Positions 15,788 through 25,038 of a stretch of 64,000 bases of DNA are shown here, in pieces. Each line of letters starts with the position of its first letter. Within the stretch, counting starts at the first letter, position 1. The notes below the pieces were generated by a model. The model was not told the origin of the DNA. It worked only from the letters and a program-made list of their open reading frames with translations, and searched no databases. A program made the translations under genes and the position numbers. The DNA is from Haloarculaceae archaeon H-GB1-1 (lineage in GTDB: Archaea; Halobacteriota; Halobacteria; Halobacteriales; Haloarculaceae): NCBI GenBank assembly GCA_029688825.1, contig JARUKX010000009.1, positions 1-64,000 of the forward strand. The letters run 5' to 3'.

Positions 15788-17200
15788 ATGCGCCTGCACT
15801 GGCACCGCCGGGATCTCCGCGCGACCGATAATCGCGGGCTGACCGCCGACGAAGGCCCCACCGTCCCCGTATTCGTCTTCGACCGCGACGTGCTCGCACA
15901 CGCAGGCCCGCCGCGCGTCGCGTTCCTGCTGGACGCGCTCGCCTCCCTCCGAACCTGGTACCGCGAGCGAGGGAGCGACCTCCTCGTCGTCGAGGGCGAC
16001 CCCGCCGAGCGGCTGGCGGACCTGGTCGACGAGCACGACGCGGATACCGTGTCGTGGTGCCGGGACTACTCTGGACTTGCCCGCCAGCGAGACCAGCGGG
16101 TCGAGGCCGCACTCGGCGACGCCGTCACCGTCGATCGGGTCCACGATGCGCTCCTCCACGAGCCCGGGACGATCACCACGAACGGGGGCGAGACGTACTC
16201 GGTGTTCTCCTACTTCGGGAAGAAGTGGCTCGACCGGGCGAAGGACGACCCGGTGGAGTCGCCGTCGAGCGGAGATCTGGCTCCGGTCAGTGGGGGCGAC
16301 CTGCCGACCCTCGAATCGCTCGGGTTCGGCGAGCCGGAGGCGACGGTTCCGGCCGCCGGGACGGACGCCGCGCGACGTCGACTCGACGCCTTCTGTGCCG
16401 ACGCTATCTACCGGTACGCCGACCAGCGGGACTATCCGGCCTGCGGGGACCGGGACGAAGCGAGCGGCTGCACTTCCAGGCTCTCGTCGCATCTGAAGTT
16501 CGGCACCATCGGCATCCGCGAGGTGTACGCTGCGACGGACGAGGCGTGGGCCGCCGCCGAGACCGAGACCGAACGCGACTCGGTGACCGAGTTCCAGCGA
16601 CAGCTCGCCTGGCGCGAGTTCTACGCCCACGTCCTGTCGAACCAACCTGGCCTCGTGACGGAGAACTTCAAGACGTACGAGCACGAGATCGCCTGGCGCG
16701 ACGATACAGAAGGATTGCGCGCGTGGAAGAACGGCGAGACCGGCTACCCCATCGTCGATGCCGGGATGCGACAGCTTCGGGATGAAGCGTGGATGCACAA
16801 CCGCGTTCGCATGCTCGTGGCCTCGTTCCTCACGAAGGATCTCCTGATCGACTGGAGGGAGGGCTACGACTGGTTCCGCGAGAAGCTCGTCGATCACGAC
16901 ACGGCCAACGACGTCGGCGGCTGGCAGTGGGCCGCGTCGACCGGGACAGACGCACAACCCTACTTCCGCGTCTTCAACCCGATGACGCAGGGCGAGCGAT
17001 ACGACCCGGATGCCGAGTACGTCACGCAGTACGTTCCCGAGCTTCGGGATGTTCCGGCCCACCAGATTCATCGCTGGCACGAACTCGACGTCGCCGAGCG
17101 GCGCGACCTCGCACCGGCGTACCCGGACCCCATCGTCGACCACGCCGAGGCTCGCGAGCGAGCACTGGCGGCCTTCGAGGCCGCCTCAGACGGGTCGTGA
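15788..17200 (+). CDS. phr2: Deoxyribodipyrimidine photolyase (CPD, class I)
   Basis: This light-driven DNA repair enzyme splits cyclobutane pyrimidine dimers. The 470-aa protein has the N-terminal antenna domain (MRLHWHRRDLR) and the FAD domain. Visible FAD/DNA motifs are SRLSSHLKFGT, EFQRQLAWREFY, WKNGETGYPIVDAGMRQL, the HNRVRM segment and DVGGWQWAASTGTDAQPYFRVFNP. The tryptophans of the electron-transfer chain are present in these blocks. The ATG at 15788 begins the conserved sequence. The gene stands 143 bases before superoxide dismutase on the same strand, a tandem also known from Halobacterium and sensible for light and oxidative stress. Confidence 0.96.
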   Translation: MRLHWHRRDLRATDNRGLTADEGPTVPVFVFDRDVLAHAGPPRVAFLLDALASLRTWYRERGSDLLVVEGDPAERLADLVDEHDADTVSWCRDYSGLARQRDQRVEAALGDAVTVDRVHDALLHEPGTITTNGGETYSVFSYFGKKWLDRAKDDPVESPSSGDLAPVSGGDLPTLESLGFGEPEATVPAAGTDAARRRLDAFCADAIYRYADQRDYPACGDRDEASGCTSRLSSHLKFGTIGIREVYAATDEAWAAAETETERDSVTEFQRQLAWREFYAHVLSNQPGLVTENFKTYEHEIAWRDDTEGLRAWKNGETGYPIVDAGMRQLRDEAWMHNRVRMLVASFLTKDLLIDWREGYDWFREKLVDHDTANDVGGWQWAASTGTDAQPYFRVFNPMTQGERYDPDAEYVTQYVPELRDVPAHQIHRWHELDVAERRDLAPAYPDPIVDHAEARERALAAFEAASDGS

Positions 17201-17299
17201 TGGTGCAGGACGGACGGACTCGGAACCAGGTTCACCGTCGGCCTCATCGTCTGCGGTCGAAGCTCGCAAAAGTGTGTCACGATAACACGACGCGCTAAA

Positions 17300-17338
17300 G
17301 TTTTAACAGGAGGCCATTCGTCACCTCTGTCTGGAGGG
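17300..17338 (+). promoter_or_regulatory. Promoter and ribosome-binding site of sod
   Basis: GTTTTAA (about 17300-17306) lies some 40 bases before the ATG and is the best TATA candidate. GGAGGG (17333-17338) lies 5 bases before the ATG at 17344 and is a clear Shine-Dalgarno sequence. The gene therefore probably has a short leader, unlike the leaderless genes around it, and can be transcribed separately from the photolyase gene. Confidence 0.55.
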
Positions 17339-17343
17339 ACACT

Positions 17344-17955
17344 ATGCCTGAACATTCAGAACCAGAGCTGCCACCGCTTCCATACGACTACGACGCACTC
17401 GAACCGCACATCAGTGAGCAGGTGCTGACCTGGCATCACGACACCCACCACCAGGGCTACGTCAACGGCCTCGAATCCGCAGAGGAGACCCTGGCGGACA
17501 ACCGCGAGAGCGGCGACTTCTCCACGACCGGTGGGGCACTCGGCAACGTCACCCACAACGGCTGTGGCCACTATCTCCACACGCTGTTCTGGGACAACAT
17601 GAGCCCGAACGGCGGCGGCGAGCCGGAGGGTGACCTCCGCGACCGCATCGAAGAGGACTTCGGTTCCTACGAGGGCTGGAAGGGCGAGTTCGAAGCCGCT
17701 GCCAGCGCCGCCGGTGGCTGGGCACTGCTCGTGTACGACCCCGTCGCGAAGCAGCTGCGGAACGTCGCCGTAGACAAGCACGACCAGGGCGCGCTCTGGG
17801 GCGCACACCCCGTTCTGGCCCTGGACGTCTGGGAGCACTCCTACTACTACGACTACGGCCCGGACCGCGGCTCCTTCATCGACGCGTTCTTCGAGGTCGT
17901 CGACTGGGACCACGCCGCCGAGCAGTACGAGAAGTCGGTCCAGCACTTCGAGTAA
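17344..17955 (+). CDS. sod: Superoxide dismutase (Mn/Fe family)
   Basis: The enzyme converts superoxide to oxygen and hydrogen peroxide in the cytoplasm. The 203-aa protein carries the four metal ligands His31 (in WHHDTHHQ), His80 (YLHTLFW), Asp162 and His166 (LDVWEHSYYY), plus the gateway Tyr39. His147 appears to occupy the place of the Gln that tunes metal preference in bacterial Mn enzymes, as in other haloarchaeal and actinobacterial relatives. Haloarchaeal members of this group are manganese enzymes. A Shine-Dalgarno site supports the start. Its place after the photolyase gene fits a shared stress role. Confidence 0.96.
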   Translation: MPEHSEPELPPLPYDYDALEPHISEQVLTWHHDTHHQGYVNGLESAEETLADNRESGDFSTTGGALGNVTHNGCGHYLHTLFWDNMSPNGGGEPEGDLRDRIEEDFGSYEGWKGEFEAAASAAGGWALLVYDPVAKQLRNVAVDKHDQGALWGAHPVLALDVWEHSYYYDYGPDRGSFIDAFFEVVDWDHAAEQYEKSVQHFE

Positions 17956-18085
17956 GCGTCCTAACCTTCGACGTTTTTTGCAGCCACCGATTCCGCCGAG
18001 CGACGGCCACGGCCCCGAGTTCGAGTTCGGAGCGATCGGATGCTCGTTTCGGGACCTTTAGGCCGCCGAGTCCGCAAGGTCGGGT

Positions 18086-18349
18086 ATGCCACGACCGAAA
18101 TCCGAGTTCGACGAACTGCGGACCCTCGAGTTCCGAACCCCCCGAGAAGTGCTCGACGACGATCAGATGTACACCATCTACGAGGTCGCCAGACTGCTGC
18201 AGGGTGTCGACGCCGACGCCTCCCTCGACGTCGAGACGGAGAACGTCCTGCTCGACTGGGCGATTCCGTGGATGATGAACCACACCGACGAGTTCGTCTT
18301 CGCCGAACCCCAGGCCGACGACGAACCGGGCTACTACGGTCTGAAATGA
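18086..18349 (+). CDS. Small conserved haloarchaeal protein (DUF5827-like)
   Basis: The 87-aa acidic protein has a helical core (DDQMYTIYEVARLLQG) followed by a TENVLLDWAIPWMMNH segment. I recognise it as a haloarchaea-specific family without known function. Its stop overlaps the start of the P-loop protein gene (ATGA), so the two are translationally coupled and likely work together. No metal or nucleotide motif is visible. Confidence 0.75.
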   Translation: MPRPKSEFDELRTLEFRTPREVLDDDQMYTIYEVARLLQGVDADASLDVETENVLLDWAIPWMMNHTDEFVFAEPQADDEPGYYGLK

Positions 18350-19149
18350 GGATTCTGGTCGCTGGAGCCAACAGAGTCGACGCCGGCAAGACCACCTTTT
18401 CCGTGGGGTTGCTCGACCGAACGGGTGCGACCGGGTTCAAGCCGCGTGCCGGCAACGACTTCTGGTTCGACCACGACGACGTCGGCCACTCGGTGAGACA
18501 GGGTCGGCTCTTCGGGAAGGACGCTCGGCGACTGGCGGCCGCGAGTCCGGGCGAGGTGGTACCAGAGGCGATCAACCCCGTCCATCGCCTGTGGCGACCG
18601 TCACCGGGGAGTGCCACCGGAATACTCGGCCAGGAGGACCGCGAGTTCGTCCTCGACCGCGCGGGCGAACAGTTGGTCGTCAACGAGACTGTCGAGACGC
18701 CCGCCGTGGTCCGGGAGCATCTCGACCTCTCCGACGCCATCGGCGTGCGGTCCCTCTCGGCGTTCAACGAGGTCATGGCGGACGCTCACCTCGCCGCGCA
18801 GAAACGAGTCGCCACAGACATCGACGCGACCGAACGAGCGGTCGTCGAGTCCTACGGCGACGTCGCCCGACCCTACAGTGGCGTGGAAGCCGACGCAGCT
18901 GCGGTCGTCGAACCAGGACGCGTCCGAATCTACGACGGCGAACGGTACGAGAAGGCCTGCGAGGTGGCGACGGGCGGCCCGGAATCGGGCCAACTCGAAG
19001 AACGCGTGCCGTCTGTCGTCGACCTCCTCGACCCGCAGGCGACGGTCGGACTGCCCGCACTGGGAAGCGAGGAACGGGCATCACCCTCGAAGGTCGCGAC
19101 CGCGTACGCGTCCGCGTACGACGCCCTTCTGGACGTCGCACTCGACTAG
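18346..19149 (+). CDS. P-loop ATPase-like protein of the BioD/CobQ fold
   Basis: The 267-aa protein opens with MRILVAGANRVDAGKTTFS, a P-loop of the dethiobiotin-synthetase kind (G-x-x-x-x-x-x-GKT). GFKPRAGNDFWFDHDDVG at about 28-45 resembles the segment in that fold that receives the substrate. The remainder lacks motifs I can assign. It is coupled to the small gene before it and converges on the MBL gene with a 4-base overlap. No biotin or cobalamin genes are near, so a synthetase role is unproven. Confidence 0.75.
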   Translation: MRILVAGANRVDAGKTTFSVGLLDRTGATGFKPRAGNDFWFDHDDVGHSVRQGRLFGKDARRLAAASPGEVVPEAINPVHRLWRPSPGSATGILGQEDREFVLDRAGEQLVVNETVETPAVVREHLDLSDAIGVRSLSAFNEVMADAHLAAQKRVATDIDATERAVVESYGDVARPYSGVEADAAAVVEPGRVRIYDGERYEKACEVATGGPESGQLEERVPSVVDLLDPQATVGLPALGSEERASPSKVATAYASAYDALLDVALD

Positions 19150-19721
19150 AAGCGCGCCGCCTGCCCGGCGAGTTCGATGGTCTCGTAGGGCCGATCGGTG
19201 ACGCTCGGTCCGTGACCCGTGTGCATCACCTCGAGGTCCCGTGAGACGGTGTCCAGCACGTAGTCGATGCTCTCGATGAGCGTCGGACGGTCGCCCTCTT
19301 CGAGGTCCGTTCGACCGAAGCTACCGCCGTCGAAGACGAGGTCACCCGCGAACAGGATACCGGCGTCCTCGGCGTACAGACAGAGGTGGTCGTTCTTGTG
19401 GCCCGGCGTGTGAAGCGCCAGGTACTCGTGGTCTCCGATGGTGACGGAGTCTCCATCGGCCAGTTCCTCGTCGATGCCCTCGACGGCCGTGTCGAAGCCG
19501 TACACCGGCACGTCGAACGCAGCACGGACCTGGTCGAGGTTCTCGACGTGGTCGCGGTGGCTGTGGGTGAGTACGACGGCGTCGATGGCGTCGACGTGGG
19601 CTCGAACGGCCTCGACGACGTCGAAGTTACTGCCGGCGTCGACGAGCACGTTTCGCGCTCCGGTCACGAGGAAGACGTTACTCGTGAACGCTTGCACGTC
19701 GCTCGTGAGATTCCGAATCAT
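19146..19721 (-). CDS. Metallo-beta-lactamase fold hydrolase
   Basis: The 191-aa MBL-fold protein has the dinuclear metal motifs THSHRDH (52-58), HTPGHKNDH (104-112), AGDLVFD near 125, and a final His in HTGHGP near 167. Length and motif spacing match small glyoxalase II-like or persulfide-dioxygenase-like hydrolases. The substrate cannot be told from sequence and no partner gene gives a hint. The ATG is at 19719-19721. Confidence 0.9.
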   Translation of the reverse strand: MIRNLTSDVQAFTSNVFLVTGARNVLVDAGSNFDVVEAVRAHVDAIDAVVLTHSHRDHVENLDQVRAAFDVPVYGFDTAVEGIDEELADGDSVTIGDHEYLALHTPGHKNDHLCLYAEDAGILFAGDLVFDGGSFGRTDLEEGDRPTLIESIDYVLDTVSRDLEVMHTGHGPSVTDRPYETIELAGQAARF

Positions 19722-19829
19722 AGTTCGATGTACGGTGGACCCGCGTTTGTAAACGTCGCTTCCGCACGCGATTCGGCCGTACCCACAGTGCTATGTATCA
19801 GGAAGGACAATACGCGGGGTAGAGAGCAG

Positions 19830-20414
19830 ATGTCAGAATCGGAGAAACCAGTCGTCCTCATCGTCGAAGACGAGCCGGACGTCGCCGAGACGTACAACCT
19901 CTGGCTCGCCGACGAGTACGAGGTGCGAATGGCCCAGAACGGCGACGAGGGGTTGGAAGAACTCGACCAATCAGTCGACGTGGTGCTGCTCGACAGGATG
20001 ATGCCGGGCCTCTCCGGGGACGAAGTGCTAGAGCGCATTCGTGACAGGGGGTTCGAAACGCGGGTGGCCATGGTCACGGCAGTCGAACCCGACTTCGATA
20101 TTCTGGAGATGGGGTTCGACGCGTATCTCTGCAAACCGATCCGAAGCGAACAACTTCACAAGACGGTCGAGAACCTCCTCGAGCGGACAGAGTACGACGA
20201 ACTCTTAACCGAATACTATTCACTTGTCGAGAAACAAGCAACCCTCGAGGCGACGAAGAGCAGTGCAGAACTGGCCGAAAGCGAGGACTACAACGAACTT
20301 CGGGAAAGGATTGGGGAGCTTCGAGATGATCTGTCACAAACGCTCGGTGGTATCGATGACGACGAAGACTTCATCGCGACGCTCCGGGGCCTGAGCGATG
20401 GTAATGAGCAGTGA
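19830..20414 (+). CDS. Response regulator with HalX domain
   Basis: The 194-aa protein has a receiver domain (about 7-117) with acidic residues EDE at 13-15, phospho-acceptor Asp55 (VVLLDRMMP), Thr83 and Lys102 (CKPI). A C-terminal HalX-type helical domain (about 120-190), known almost only from haloarchaea, follows. HalX is thought to be an output or interaction module and no DNA-binding HTH is seen. No histidine kinase lies beside it, so its phosphodonor is encoded elsewhere. The gene overlaps the KaiC/RecA-like gene by 17 bases, implying joint expression. Confidence 0.92.
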   Translation: MSESEKPVVLIVEDEPDVAETYNLWLADEYEVRMAQNGDEGLEELDQSVDVVLLDRMMPGLSGDEVLERIRDRGFETRVAMVTAVEPDFDILEMGFDAYLCKPIRSEQLHKTVENLLERTEYDELLTEYYSLVEKQATLEATKSSAELAESEDYNELRERIGELRDDLSQTLGGIDDDEDFIATLRGLSDGNEQ

Positions 20415-21087
20415 ACAACCAAAGACTATGTACGACCTGTCTACCGTCTTAGACGTCGAGGAGCTATCGTCGGTCAAACCGGGATCCGGCATCCTCATCG
20501 CCGGCCCGGCGATGACCGGCAAGCAGCAACTGGCAATGGATATTCTCGCCGAGGGATCGCGAGAGGGGGAGGGCGCAGTCATCGTCTCGACCGGCGACAG
20601 TGCCTCGGACATTCTCGCGAACTACCGAGAGCGAGTGCCGAGCGTCGACGAATCTCGGGTGGGAATCGTCGACACTCGAAGCGAAGGTGGACGAAGCGAA
20701 GATTACACGAATTCGGGAACCTTCGTCCATCACGTTTCCTCGCCGGGAGACCTGACCGGCATCGGTATCGGCATCACGAAATGTTTGGAGAGTCTGCACA
20801 ACAGCGGAGCGGACAACGGCCGCCTCGCTCTGGTGTCGCTCTCCACGATGCTGACGTACACCGACAAGAAAACGGTCTTCAAGTTCTGTCACGTCCTTTC
20901 GTCGAGACTCGACGCCGCAGGGTATCTCGGACTGTTCACGATCGATTCCGGTGCACACGACGATCAGACGATCCAGGTGATCAAGCAGGCGTTCGACGGC
21001 CTCATCGAGATTCGGGAGAACGAGGGAGACCGTCAAGTTCGCGTGCTCGGACTCGGTGGCCAACCGACAGACTGGTCGGATTTCTAA
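20398..21087 (+). CDS. RecA/KaiC-superfamily ATPase-like protein
   Basis: The 229-aa protein belongs to the archaeal RAD55/KaiC-like group often found with signalling genes. The Walker A loop is GPAMTGKQQ (36-44), with Gln where Thr/Ser normally coordinates Mg. A Walker B-like hydrophobic strand (LALVSLSTML) follows in the middle. The altered P-loop may mean weak or no ATP hydrolysis. It starts inside the 3' end of the HalX regulator gene, in another frame; ATG at 20398 or 20404. The pairing suggests that the regulator controls or senses the state of this protein. Confidence 0.82.
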   Translation: MVMSSEQPKTMYDLSTVLDVEELSSVKPGSGILIAGPAMTGKQQLAMDILAEGSREGEGAVIVSTGDSASDILANYRERVPSVDESRVGIVDTRSEGGRSEDYTNSGTFVHHVSSPGDLTGIGIGITKCLESLHNSGADNGRLALVSLSTMLTYTDKKTVFKFCHVLSSRLDAAGYLGLFTIDSGAHDDQTIQVIKQAFDGLIEIRENEGDRQVRVLGLGGQPTDWSDF

Positions 21088-21137
21088 GTTCTTCGTAATT
21101 TTCAGCCGCTCGGCCCCTCACTTATTGGCCAACAATA

Positions 21138-21350
21138 ATGACGGGTGCAACCGACGTTACAGTAGAGATGAGCGACGCCACGTTCGAGTTGTACGAGGAC
21201 ACGGGCGGCGACTGGCGGTGGCGGCTGCGTCACTCGAACGGGAACATCATCGCCGACAGCGGCGAAGGATACGCTTCGAAGCAGAAGGCCAAGCAGGGTA
21301 TCGAGAGCGTGAAGAAGAACGCTTCCGCCGCCGGTATCCGCGAACTCTGA
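21138..21350 (+). CDS. YegP-like (DUF1508) small protein
   Basis: The 70-aa protein contains FELYEDTGGDWRWRLRHSNGNIIADSGEGYASK, which splits into the strand pattern of the DUF1508/UPF0339 repeat, here a single unit. Haloarchaeal members exist as small dimeric beta-alpha proteins with no known function. The ATG at 21138 is used here; Met11 is an alternative. Basic residues in the last helix (KQKAKQGIESVKKN) stand out in an otherwise acidic proteome. Confidence 0.88.
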   Translation: MTGATDVTVEMSDATFELYEDTGGDWRWRLRHSNGNIIADSGEGYASKQKAKQGIESVKKNASAAGIREL

Positions 21351-21437
21351 GCGAGCCGCCGGTCCGAGGGCCGGTCGCGCTCTCCTGTACGTGCGCATGG
21401 AAAGGGCTTTAGCCGGCCTCCAGTAACCGTCCCGGTA

Positions 21438-23657
21438 ATGAGCCTCGCCGATTCTGACCGCGAACTCGTGGTCGAGGAGCTCGGACGGGACCCAACACCC
21501 GCCGAGGAAGCTCTCTTCGAGAACCTCTGGAGCGAGCACTGTGCGTATCGGTCGTCGCGACCGCTGCTCTCGGCGTTCGACTCCGAGGGCGAACAGGTCG
21601 TCCTCGGACCGGGCGACGACGCCGCGGTCGTCGCGCTCCCGTCGTCGGACGACGGAAGCGAAGCTACCTACATCACGATGGGCATCGAGAGCCACAACCA
21701 TCCCTCGTACGTCGACCCGTTCGACGGCGCTGCGACCGGCGTGGGCGGCATCGTCAGGGACACCCTCTCGATGGGTGCCTACCCCATCGCGCTCGCCGAC
21801 AGCCTCTACTTCGGCGACTTCGACCGCGAACACTCCCGCTACCTGTTCGAGGGCGTCGTCGAAGGAATCAGCCACTACGGCAACTGCATCGGCGTCCCGA
21901 CGGTCACGGGCTCGGTCGCGTTCCACGACGACTACGAGGGCAATCCCCTGGTGAACGTCGCCTGTATCGGCCTGCTCGACGCAGACCGGATGATCACCGC
22001 CGAAGCGCAGGAACCGGGCAACAAGCTCGTCCTCGTCGGTAACGCGACGGGCCGCGACGGCCTCGGCGGCGCGTCCTTCGCCAGCGAGGACCTCGCAGAA
22101 GACGCCGAGACGGAGGACCGTCCGGCGGTCCAGGTCGGCGACCCGTACACGGAGAAGCTACTCATCGAGTGCAACGAACAGCTGCTGGACGAGGACCTCG
22201 TCGAGTCGGCCCGCGACCTCGGAGCCGCCGGCCTCGGCGGTGCATCTTCGGAACTCGTCGCCAAAGGCGGACTGGGTGCGACCATCGACCTCGAACGCGT
22301 CCACCAGCGCGAGCCGAACATGAACGCGCTGGAGATTCTGCTGGCCGAGTCTCAGGAGCGGATGGTCTACGAAGTCGAACCGGAGAACGTCGACCGGGTG
22401 GCCGAGATCGCCGACCGGTACGACCTCGGCTGTTCGGTCATCGGCGAGGTCACCGACGGGAACTACGTCTGTCGGTTCGATAGCGAGGCGCAACGCGCCT
22501 CGGAGGAATCGAGCGGTGAGCAAAGCGAACCGCGAGACAGAGAAACGGTCGTCGACGCGCCCGCCGAGTTCCTCGGTGACGGCGCGCCGTTCAACGACCT
22601 CCCAGCCGAGGAGCCGACACAGCCCGACAGGGACCTGCCCGAGGTCGCTCTCGAGGAGGCCTTCGATACCGTCGTCGGCAGCCCGAACACGGCGAGCAAG
22701 CGCTGGGTCTATCGACAATACGACCACGAGGTCCAGGTCCGGACCGCGGTCCGACCCGGCGACGACGCCTCGCTGACCGCGATTCGAGAGACCGGCCAGG
22801 GACTCGCCTTCTCGTCCGGAGCGGACCCCAACTGGACGGACGCCGCGCCGTACGAGGGTGCCCGCGCCGTCGCACTCGAGAACGCGACCAACGTCGCCGC
22901 CCAGGGTGCGACGCCGCTGGCCGCCGTGAACTGTCTCAACGGCGGGAACCCCGAGAAGCCCGACGTCTACGGCGGCTTCAAGGGCATCGTCGACGGCCTC
23001 GCGGACATGTGTTCGACGCTGGATGTGCCCGTGGTCGGTGGGAACGTCTCGCTGTACAACGACTCCGCCACCGGCCCGATTCCGCCGACGCCGACGCTCG
23101 CGCTCGCCGGGACGAAGGAGGGCTACGACGCCCCGCCCGCGGCGTTCCAGGGTGAGGGGACGCTCCTGCTCGTCGGCGCGCGCGCATTGGAGGGAGACGC
23201 CGAACCGCGCCTCGGCGGTTCCGAGTACCTCGCGCAGTTCGGCGGCAGCGACCGCTTCCCCGAACTCCCGAGCGACCCCGCGGCACTCGTCGAGACGCTG
23301 GCGGACGTCGCCAACCGCGAGGAGACGCTGGCGACCCACGACGTCAGCCACGGCGGTCTCGCCGTCGCCCTCGCGGAGATGGTGACCGAGGACGCCGGAG
23401 CAGCCGTCGAAATCGACGCCCCGAACAAGGGCAGCGCCGCCGAACTCCTGTTCGGCGAGCAGGCCGGTCGGGTTGTCATCGAGACGACCGCGCCGTCCGA
23501 AGTCCGCGAGGCGTTCGACGGGGTCGCTCCGGTGTACGACCTCGGCGACGCCGACGACTCCGGGGCGATGGACCTGACGGTCAACGGCGAGTCGCTGACC
23601 TACGACGCCGCCGACGTGGCCGACCTCCGCTCCATCATCGAGCGGGAACTGGCCTGA
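21438..23657 (+). CDS. purL: Phosphoribosylformylglycinamidine synthase subunit II
   Basis: PurL makes formylglycinamidine ribonucleotide in purine synthesis, acting with the small PurS and PurQ subunits, which are not in this window. The 739-aa protein has the two-fold PurM-like repeat with [58 protein letters not shown]-like segments and a C-terminal half with [10 protein letters not shown]-type residues. Residues about 349-370 are an Arg/Glu/Ser-rich stretch encoded by a palindromic insert at 22484-22533. Such an insert is tolerated because it falls between the two halves. Start ATG at 21438. Confidence 0.96.
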   Translation: MSLADSDRELVVEELGRDPTPAEEALFENLWSEHCAYRSSRPLLSAFDSEGEQVVLGPGDDAAVVALPSSDDGSEATYITMGIESHNHPSYVDPFDGAATGVGGIVRDTLSMGAYPIALADSLYFGDFDREHSRYLFEGVVEGISHYGNCIGVPTVTGSVAFHDDYEGNPLVNVACIGLLDADRMITAEAQEPGNKLVLVGNATGRDGLGGASFASEDLAEDAETEDRPAVQVGDPYTEKLLIECNEQLLDEDLVESARDLGAAGLGGASSELVAKGGLGATIDLERVHQREPNMNALEILLAESQERMVYEVEPENVDRVAEIADRYDLGCSVIGEVTDGNYVCRFDSEAQRASEESSGEQSEPRDRETVVDAPAEFLGDGAPFNDLPAEEPTQPDRDLPEVALEEAFDTVVGSPNTASKRWVYRQYDHEVQVRTAVRPGDDASLTAIRETGQGLAFSSGADPNWTDAAPYEGARAVALENATNVAAQGATPLAAVNCLNGGNPEKPDVYGGFKGIVDGLADMCSTLDVPVVGGNVSLYNDSATGPIPPTPTLALAGTKEGYDAPPAAFQGEGTLLLVGARALEGDAEPRLGGSEYLAQFGGSDRFPELPSDPAALVETLADVANREETLATHDVSHGGLAVALAEMVTEDAGAAVEIDAPNKGSAAELLFGEQAGRVVIETTAPSEVREAFDGVAPVYDLGDADDSGAMDLTVNGESLTYDAADVADLRSIIERELA
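22484..22533. repeat. Intragenic palindromic element inside purL
   Basis: A perfect 8-bp inverted repeat, CGAGGCGC (22484-22491) and GCGCCTCG (22495-22502), is followed by a second dyad, GCGGT (22513-22517) and ACCGC (22529-22533). It encodes low-complexity residues ([10 protein letters not shown] then SGEQSEPRD) that do not look like PurL. The frame is kept. Dyads of this composition are scattered in haloarchaeal genomes, so it looks like a mobile or expanding palindromic unit. Confidence 0.6.
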
Positions 23658-23720
23658 GTCGTCGCGGGTCGAATTTCATCTCTCGGTGCGAACGTTTACT
23701 GTGAGCCGTTGGCCGGCAAT

Positions 23721-23733
23721 TAGCTTCATTCGA
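23721..23733 (+). repeat. Left direct repeat flanking fic
   Basis: TAGCTTCATTCGA is identical to 25039-25051 on the other side of the fic gene and is followed in both places by a similar ACCC. It lies 48 bases before the fic start. See the paired entry. Confidence 0.6.
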
Positions 23734-23780
23734 CACCCACTATCTTTACTAAGGCGAGGTCGAATAGGTGATAGACAACG

Positions 23781-24950
23781 ATGAGGGACGAGGATTTAAC
23801 GACTTCTGCCCCTGGGACGCTCGTCCCCTACGGGAGGAAATCGTACTACAAACCGGACCCGCTCCCGCCAGACGAACCACTCACGTTCGACGAGGGCTTC
23901 TACGAGACGCTATCCGAAGCGACGTTCTGGCTGGGAAAGCTCGGCGGCTTCTCGATGACCGTGAACTTCGCGCCCGTGTTGTACACGTCGCTGTTACGGA
24001 AAGAGGCGATGGAATCCGCCGAGATCGAGGGCGCAGAGATCGACTATAACGCACTCTACAGCTACGAGACTCGTTCCGGTATCACTCACGACGAGTCGGA
24101 ACGCGGCGATGCCGACGAGACGAAAGACGTGCAAGAGGTGCTCAATTACGAGGATGCACTGGAGCTGGGAATCGAGAAGCTCGAACGTGGAGAACAAATC
24201 TCTCTCGACCTTCTCCACACCCTCCACGAGAAGCTACTGACAGGTGTCCCCGAGGAGCGGCGCGAAACGGACACCATCGGGGAGTTCAAAACCCACCCGA
24301 ACTACCTCGGGGACTTCCTTCCGCCGGTTCCGAGCACAGTGGAGAGTCTCATGGAAGCCCTCAGCACGTACATCAGGACTGGAGGGAACTACCACCCGCT
24401 CATCGACATCGCACTGGTCCACTACCAGTTCGAAACGATCCACCCCTACGGCGACGGAAACGGTCGGCTCGGTCGCCTCCTGATCACGCTCCAGCTGTTC
24501 GACGCAGGGTATCTCGAAAAGCCCAATCTCTATCTCAGCGAGTACTTCAACCGATTCAAGCCGACGTACGTCGACCGGATGCAAGCGGTCAGGACGAACG
24601 GAGAGTGGGAAGCGTGGGTAGAGTTCTTCGTCACGGGAGTCCGACAGCAAGCAGAAGAATCGTTGTTGCGCTCCCGAGAACTACGTGAGCTACAGCAGCA
24701 GTACGAGGACCACTACGGGGGCAGCGCGAGAGCGGATGCGCGGTTGGCGTGTAACCTGTTCGAACGACCCTACCTGACGGCCCCGCTCGTCGAGGAGGAA
24801 CTCGACGTAAGCAGCCCAACCGCGTACCGGGCGATCGGGCGATTGGTCCAGGACGGCGTCCTGGAGGAGACGACCGGACAGGAGCGGAACAAAGAGTACC
24901 GGGCGAAGGAGATATTCGATATTCTCGAAAAGCCTCCGGTGACCTATTGA
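23781..24950 (+). CDS. Fic-domain protein with inhibitory helix (class II)
   Basis: Fic enzymes transfer AMP or other nucleotide parts to proteins. The 389-aa protein has the catalytic loop HPYGDGNGRLGR (221-232) with all canonical residues, and an N-terminal inhibitory motif S-A-E-I-E-G (79-84) matching S/T-x-x-x-E-G/N, so activity should be self-restrained. The C-terminal 90 residues resemble a winged helix (LVEEELDVSSPTAYRAIGRL). This is the layout of widespread Fic/DOC regulators of unclear target. The gene is flanked by 13-bp direct repeats and sits alone between purL and a small membrane protein, suggesting acquisition. Confidence 0.92.
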   Translation: MRDEDLTTSAPGTLVPYGRKSYYKPDPLPPDEPLTFDEGFYETLSEATFWLGKLGGFSMTVNFAPVLYTSLLRKEAMESAEIEGAEIDYNALYSYETRSGITHDESERGDADETKDVQEVLNYEDALELGIEKLERGEQISLDLLHTLHEKLLTGVPEERRETDTIGEFKTHPNYLGDFLPPVPSTVESLMEALSTYIRTGGNYHPLIDIALVHYQFETIHPYGDGNGRLGRLLITLQLFDAGYLEKPNLYLSEYFNRFKPTYVDRMQAVRTNGEWEAWVEFFVTGVRQQAEESLLRSRELRELQQQYEDHYGGSARADARLACNLFERPYLTAPLVEEELDVSSPTAYRAIGRLVQDGVLEETTGQERNKEYRAKEIFDILEKPPVTY

Positions 24951-25038
24951 CGAGCGCGAAGCGACACTCGTCTCCTCCTCGCGAGTCCGGTAGTCGACGA
25001 GCCAGCGACGTGAGAACTCACTCGCATTTCGCCATTGC

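Noticed and set aside
18040-18345. N-terminal extension of the BioD-like P-loop protein
   Set aside because: The region codes for the coupled 87-aa protein in another frame, and the MRILVAGAN start is the natural P-loop beginning.
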